This document shows, piece by piece, positions 61,918 to 64,000 of a stretch of 64,000 bases of DNA. Position numbers and translations under genes: made by a program. Below the pieces are notes generated by a model. The model had not been told where the DNA came from, made no database searches, and worked only from the letters and a program-made list of their open reading frames with translations. The first letter of the stretch is position 1, and each line of letters starts with the position of its first letter. This DNA comes from Strigamia acuminata (lineage: Eukaryota > Arthropoda > Chilopoda > Geophilomorpha > Linotaeniidae), in the NCBI GenBank assembly GCA_949358305.1, contig OX442315.1, forward strand, positions 24,578,427 through 24,642,426. Reading direction: 5' to 3'.

Positions 61918-64000
61918 AATCCTTTTCTCTTATTCCTTCCCTCCTTTCTCCAGATTATGCCTAATTTGGAGTTTAGCATTCGATTTAGTCCACGATTAAC
62001 AGCAACGTATAAAACTTAATTACTCTTTATTTGTATTAAAAGTTTGCATCGAAAATTTTATATATTAGGCCTTTATTTTTTTTTATTTTTTTAGTTTTGC
62101 TGTTTATTAATAAAACCGATCGATTAAAGTGTCACGTGTCACGTCAAATTAATGTGTTTTTAAATTTTATTTTATTTTTTTAAATTTGTTAATTAAGTCT
62201 AAATTTTAATTTTTTCTGGTTGTACATTTTGGGTTAATTTTCTTTGGTTTGTTTCCTTTTCTATTGACCACTGTGTTGTTTATTGTGTGAGTGTAATAAC
62301 AAGGTCTTTCTTTTTTTCCCTCGTTATTTATCATCATAGTTATATGCTTCACAATAGAAAGGTCAGCCATTCGAATCCGATTTGGTTGAGTTGAAGTTGG
62401 GGCTGTAATTAGACCAACCAAACTCTCGCATAACGACAGATGTGATCGTAGACTTTACATTACATTTACCGAGAAATGCATTGTAAATGTCTGACTTTAG
62501 AATGAATAAATAAAAAAATAATAGAGGAGGAAAAAACTGTTTTATTTCTGCCTGAATTTAATGAATGTTAATAAAGAAGAAGAAAAAAACAGGAAATTCC
62601 ATGTGTCTGCGTTTATCAATGTCCGATATTTTAAAATCCTGTCACGAATAGATTAAATTTGTATTTACTTATTTTTTTTTGGAATTAAATTTGCAAAGCT
62701 GATTGCGTTAAATTGTAAAAATTGAATGGAAATATTTTAATGCATTTTTCCATTTTTTGGTTTTCTCTTTTCGGATGAATGTGACTGAATTTGCAAATTG
62801 AATATGAACGTACAATTGGTCCGTAGAGGGGTGTGGAGGGTCAGAATTGAGATTAGAGCACACGGCAATGTGCCATACCATCAAAATGTACACGATGTCG
62901 ATTGACAGCTGTTAAAAGTAATGGGTTCGTGTCAAAACGCAACACAAAAGGCGGCGGGATTAAAAACGAGGCTTTTGCCAGCTTATCGTCTTTTCATGCA
63001 AAAATGATTTTTTTTTTTGCTTCACAAAAGACTTTTGTCACTTACTTATGAGTACTTGGCACATCAAACAAATTTCAAATCGTACAAACCAATCCACCTG
63101 TGAGTTTGTGACTGAGGTTGGCACAATGTGCAAATGCATGATTCAACAATCGAGTTATCAGTAGAGAAAATTAACTATTGGAGTTTTGAGTATAGGCCTA
63201 TGCAATGCATATTTTTGAATTTTTGTGTGTCTGGTTTGGGATTACTCGAATGTAAATTTTCTATTTAAAGTCAAGTGATCGATAAATTTGTAAGTAAAAT
63301 TATAAAAATCGTTTGAATCGAACAGCAAAGTTGTTATTAAAAACATCTAACGAGATTTCACGTGTAGTAATTTGATATAACCAACATCCAAAACCCTACA
63401 GGTTTATCACGGCTTGCAATTCATGCTGCGCTACTTTATTCTATTTATCAACAATTTAATGCGTGCACAATTCGATTTCTCAAAGAATTAATGTGTAGAC
63501 ACGAATTCAAATGATTTGCCAATGTAACATTAAACTTCACAAGTAAACGGTTTACACGTTTATTAGATAAATATCAATTTTACAATTCGAAAAATACACC
63601 GAATTTATGTGCTGAAAGTTCCTTGAACGGAATTTTCGCAGCAATTTGCACTTTTTGCACGAAACAAACAAAAAGTCGTGTGGCGATTTGAATTATTAAA
63701 ATATTAAAATATTAAAATAAATTATCATCATTCCTACATACTGCGAGAGAGAAAAAATACAGAGAAACGAAAATGCATACGCAGAGACAGTTTGCACGTT
63801 TATAATTTGAATTGACAACACGGAGAGTGGTATTTTAGTGTGCAATGGGAAATGAGTAAATAATGCACGACGTAGGGTATCATTTCAACCTATTAAGGAT
63901 GACACTAGAAGAAGGTGCAGCACGCCTCAAAGCGAAGTTGTTTAGCAAAGTGTCACCTAATTGGTGTGGACCTTAACGCTTGTTCTTCATGGATATCAGA
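61918..64000. other. Non-coding DNA to the window end
   Basis: If the candidate first exon is real this would be its intron. Otherwise nothing is recognised: AT-rich sequence, a complex patch at 62800-63130 with CACCTG at 63097, and no ORF above about 70 codons. Confidence 0.5.

Noticed and set aside
7380-64000. Transposons, CRISPR arrays or bacterial-type operons
   Set aside because: No transposase, reverse transcriptase, long terminal repeats or regularly spaced repeats seen; the DNA is eukaryotic.

Overview
The window looks like invertebrate animal nuclear DNA. It opens with one intron-rich gene, a clear orthologue of Kidins220/ARMS, whose 22 introns are only about 35-90 nt long with GT...AG borders and T-rich 3' ends. 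Kidins220-type proteins (ankyrin repeats + KAP P-loop NTPase with membrane spans + SAM-like region + PDZ ligand) are known from animals. The compact introns, AT-rich intergenic DNA and CAAAATG-like start context fit an arthropod or other ecdysozoan, but I cannot name the species.

Layout. (1) 43-6508 (+): Kidins220, read as 23 exons and about 1680 codons, apparently complete from the start ATG at 65 to the stop at 6506-6508, followed by a 3' UTR with several AATAAA signals up to about 6993. (2) 7130-7380: a possible start of the next plus-strand transcript (YY1-type motif, then a spliced-looking non-coding exon). (3) 7380 to about 64000: some 57 kb with no recognisable conserved protein, transposase, reverse transcriptase, tRNA or rRNA. 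It consists of AT-rich DNA with many T/C-rich tracts on the plus strand, short microsatellites, G-run clusters, and islands of higher complexity that look like regulatory DNA. Three exon-like pieces on the plus strand (42762-42813, 49313-49504, 56601-56651) have good splice borders and mutually compatible reading phase, so part of this desert may be giant introns of one developmental-type gene. Two TATA-box/ATG/splice-donor combinations near the right end (59654-59865 and 61756-61911) could be starts of further transcripts.

The regulatory islands carry motif concentrations that can be counted by eye: a CACCTG E-box cluster at 47.5-48.6 kb and a second at 53.9-55.2 kb, an RFX X-box island at 28.27-28.65 kb, at least 11 perfect POU octamers and at least 8 ATGGCGG YY1/Pho cores. 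The sharp contrast between a gene with ~60-nt introns and an adjacent 57-kb motif-rich desert is the main feature of the window.

No clearly new protein system is visible. Candidate exons and promoters outside Kidins220 rest on splice/phase/motif logic only and carry low to moderate confidence.
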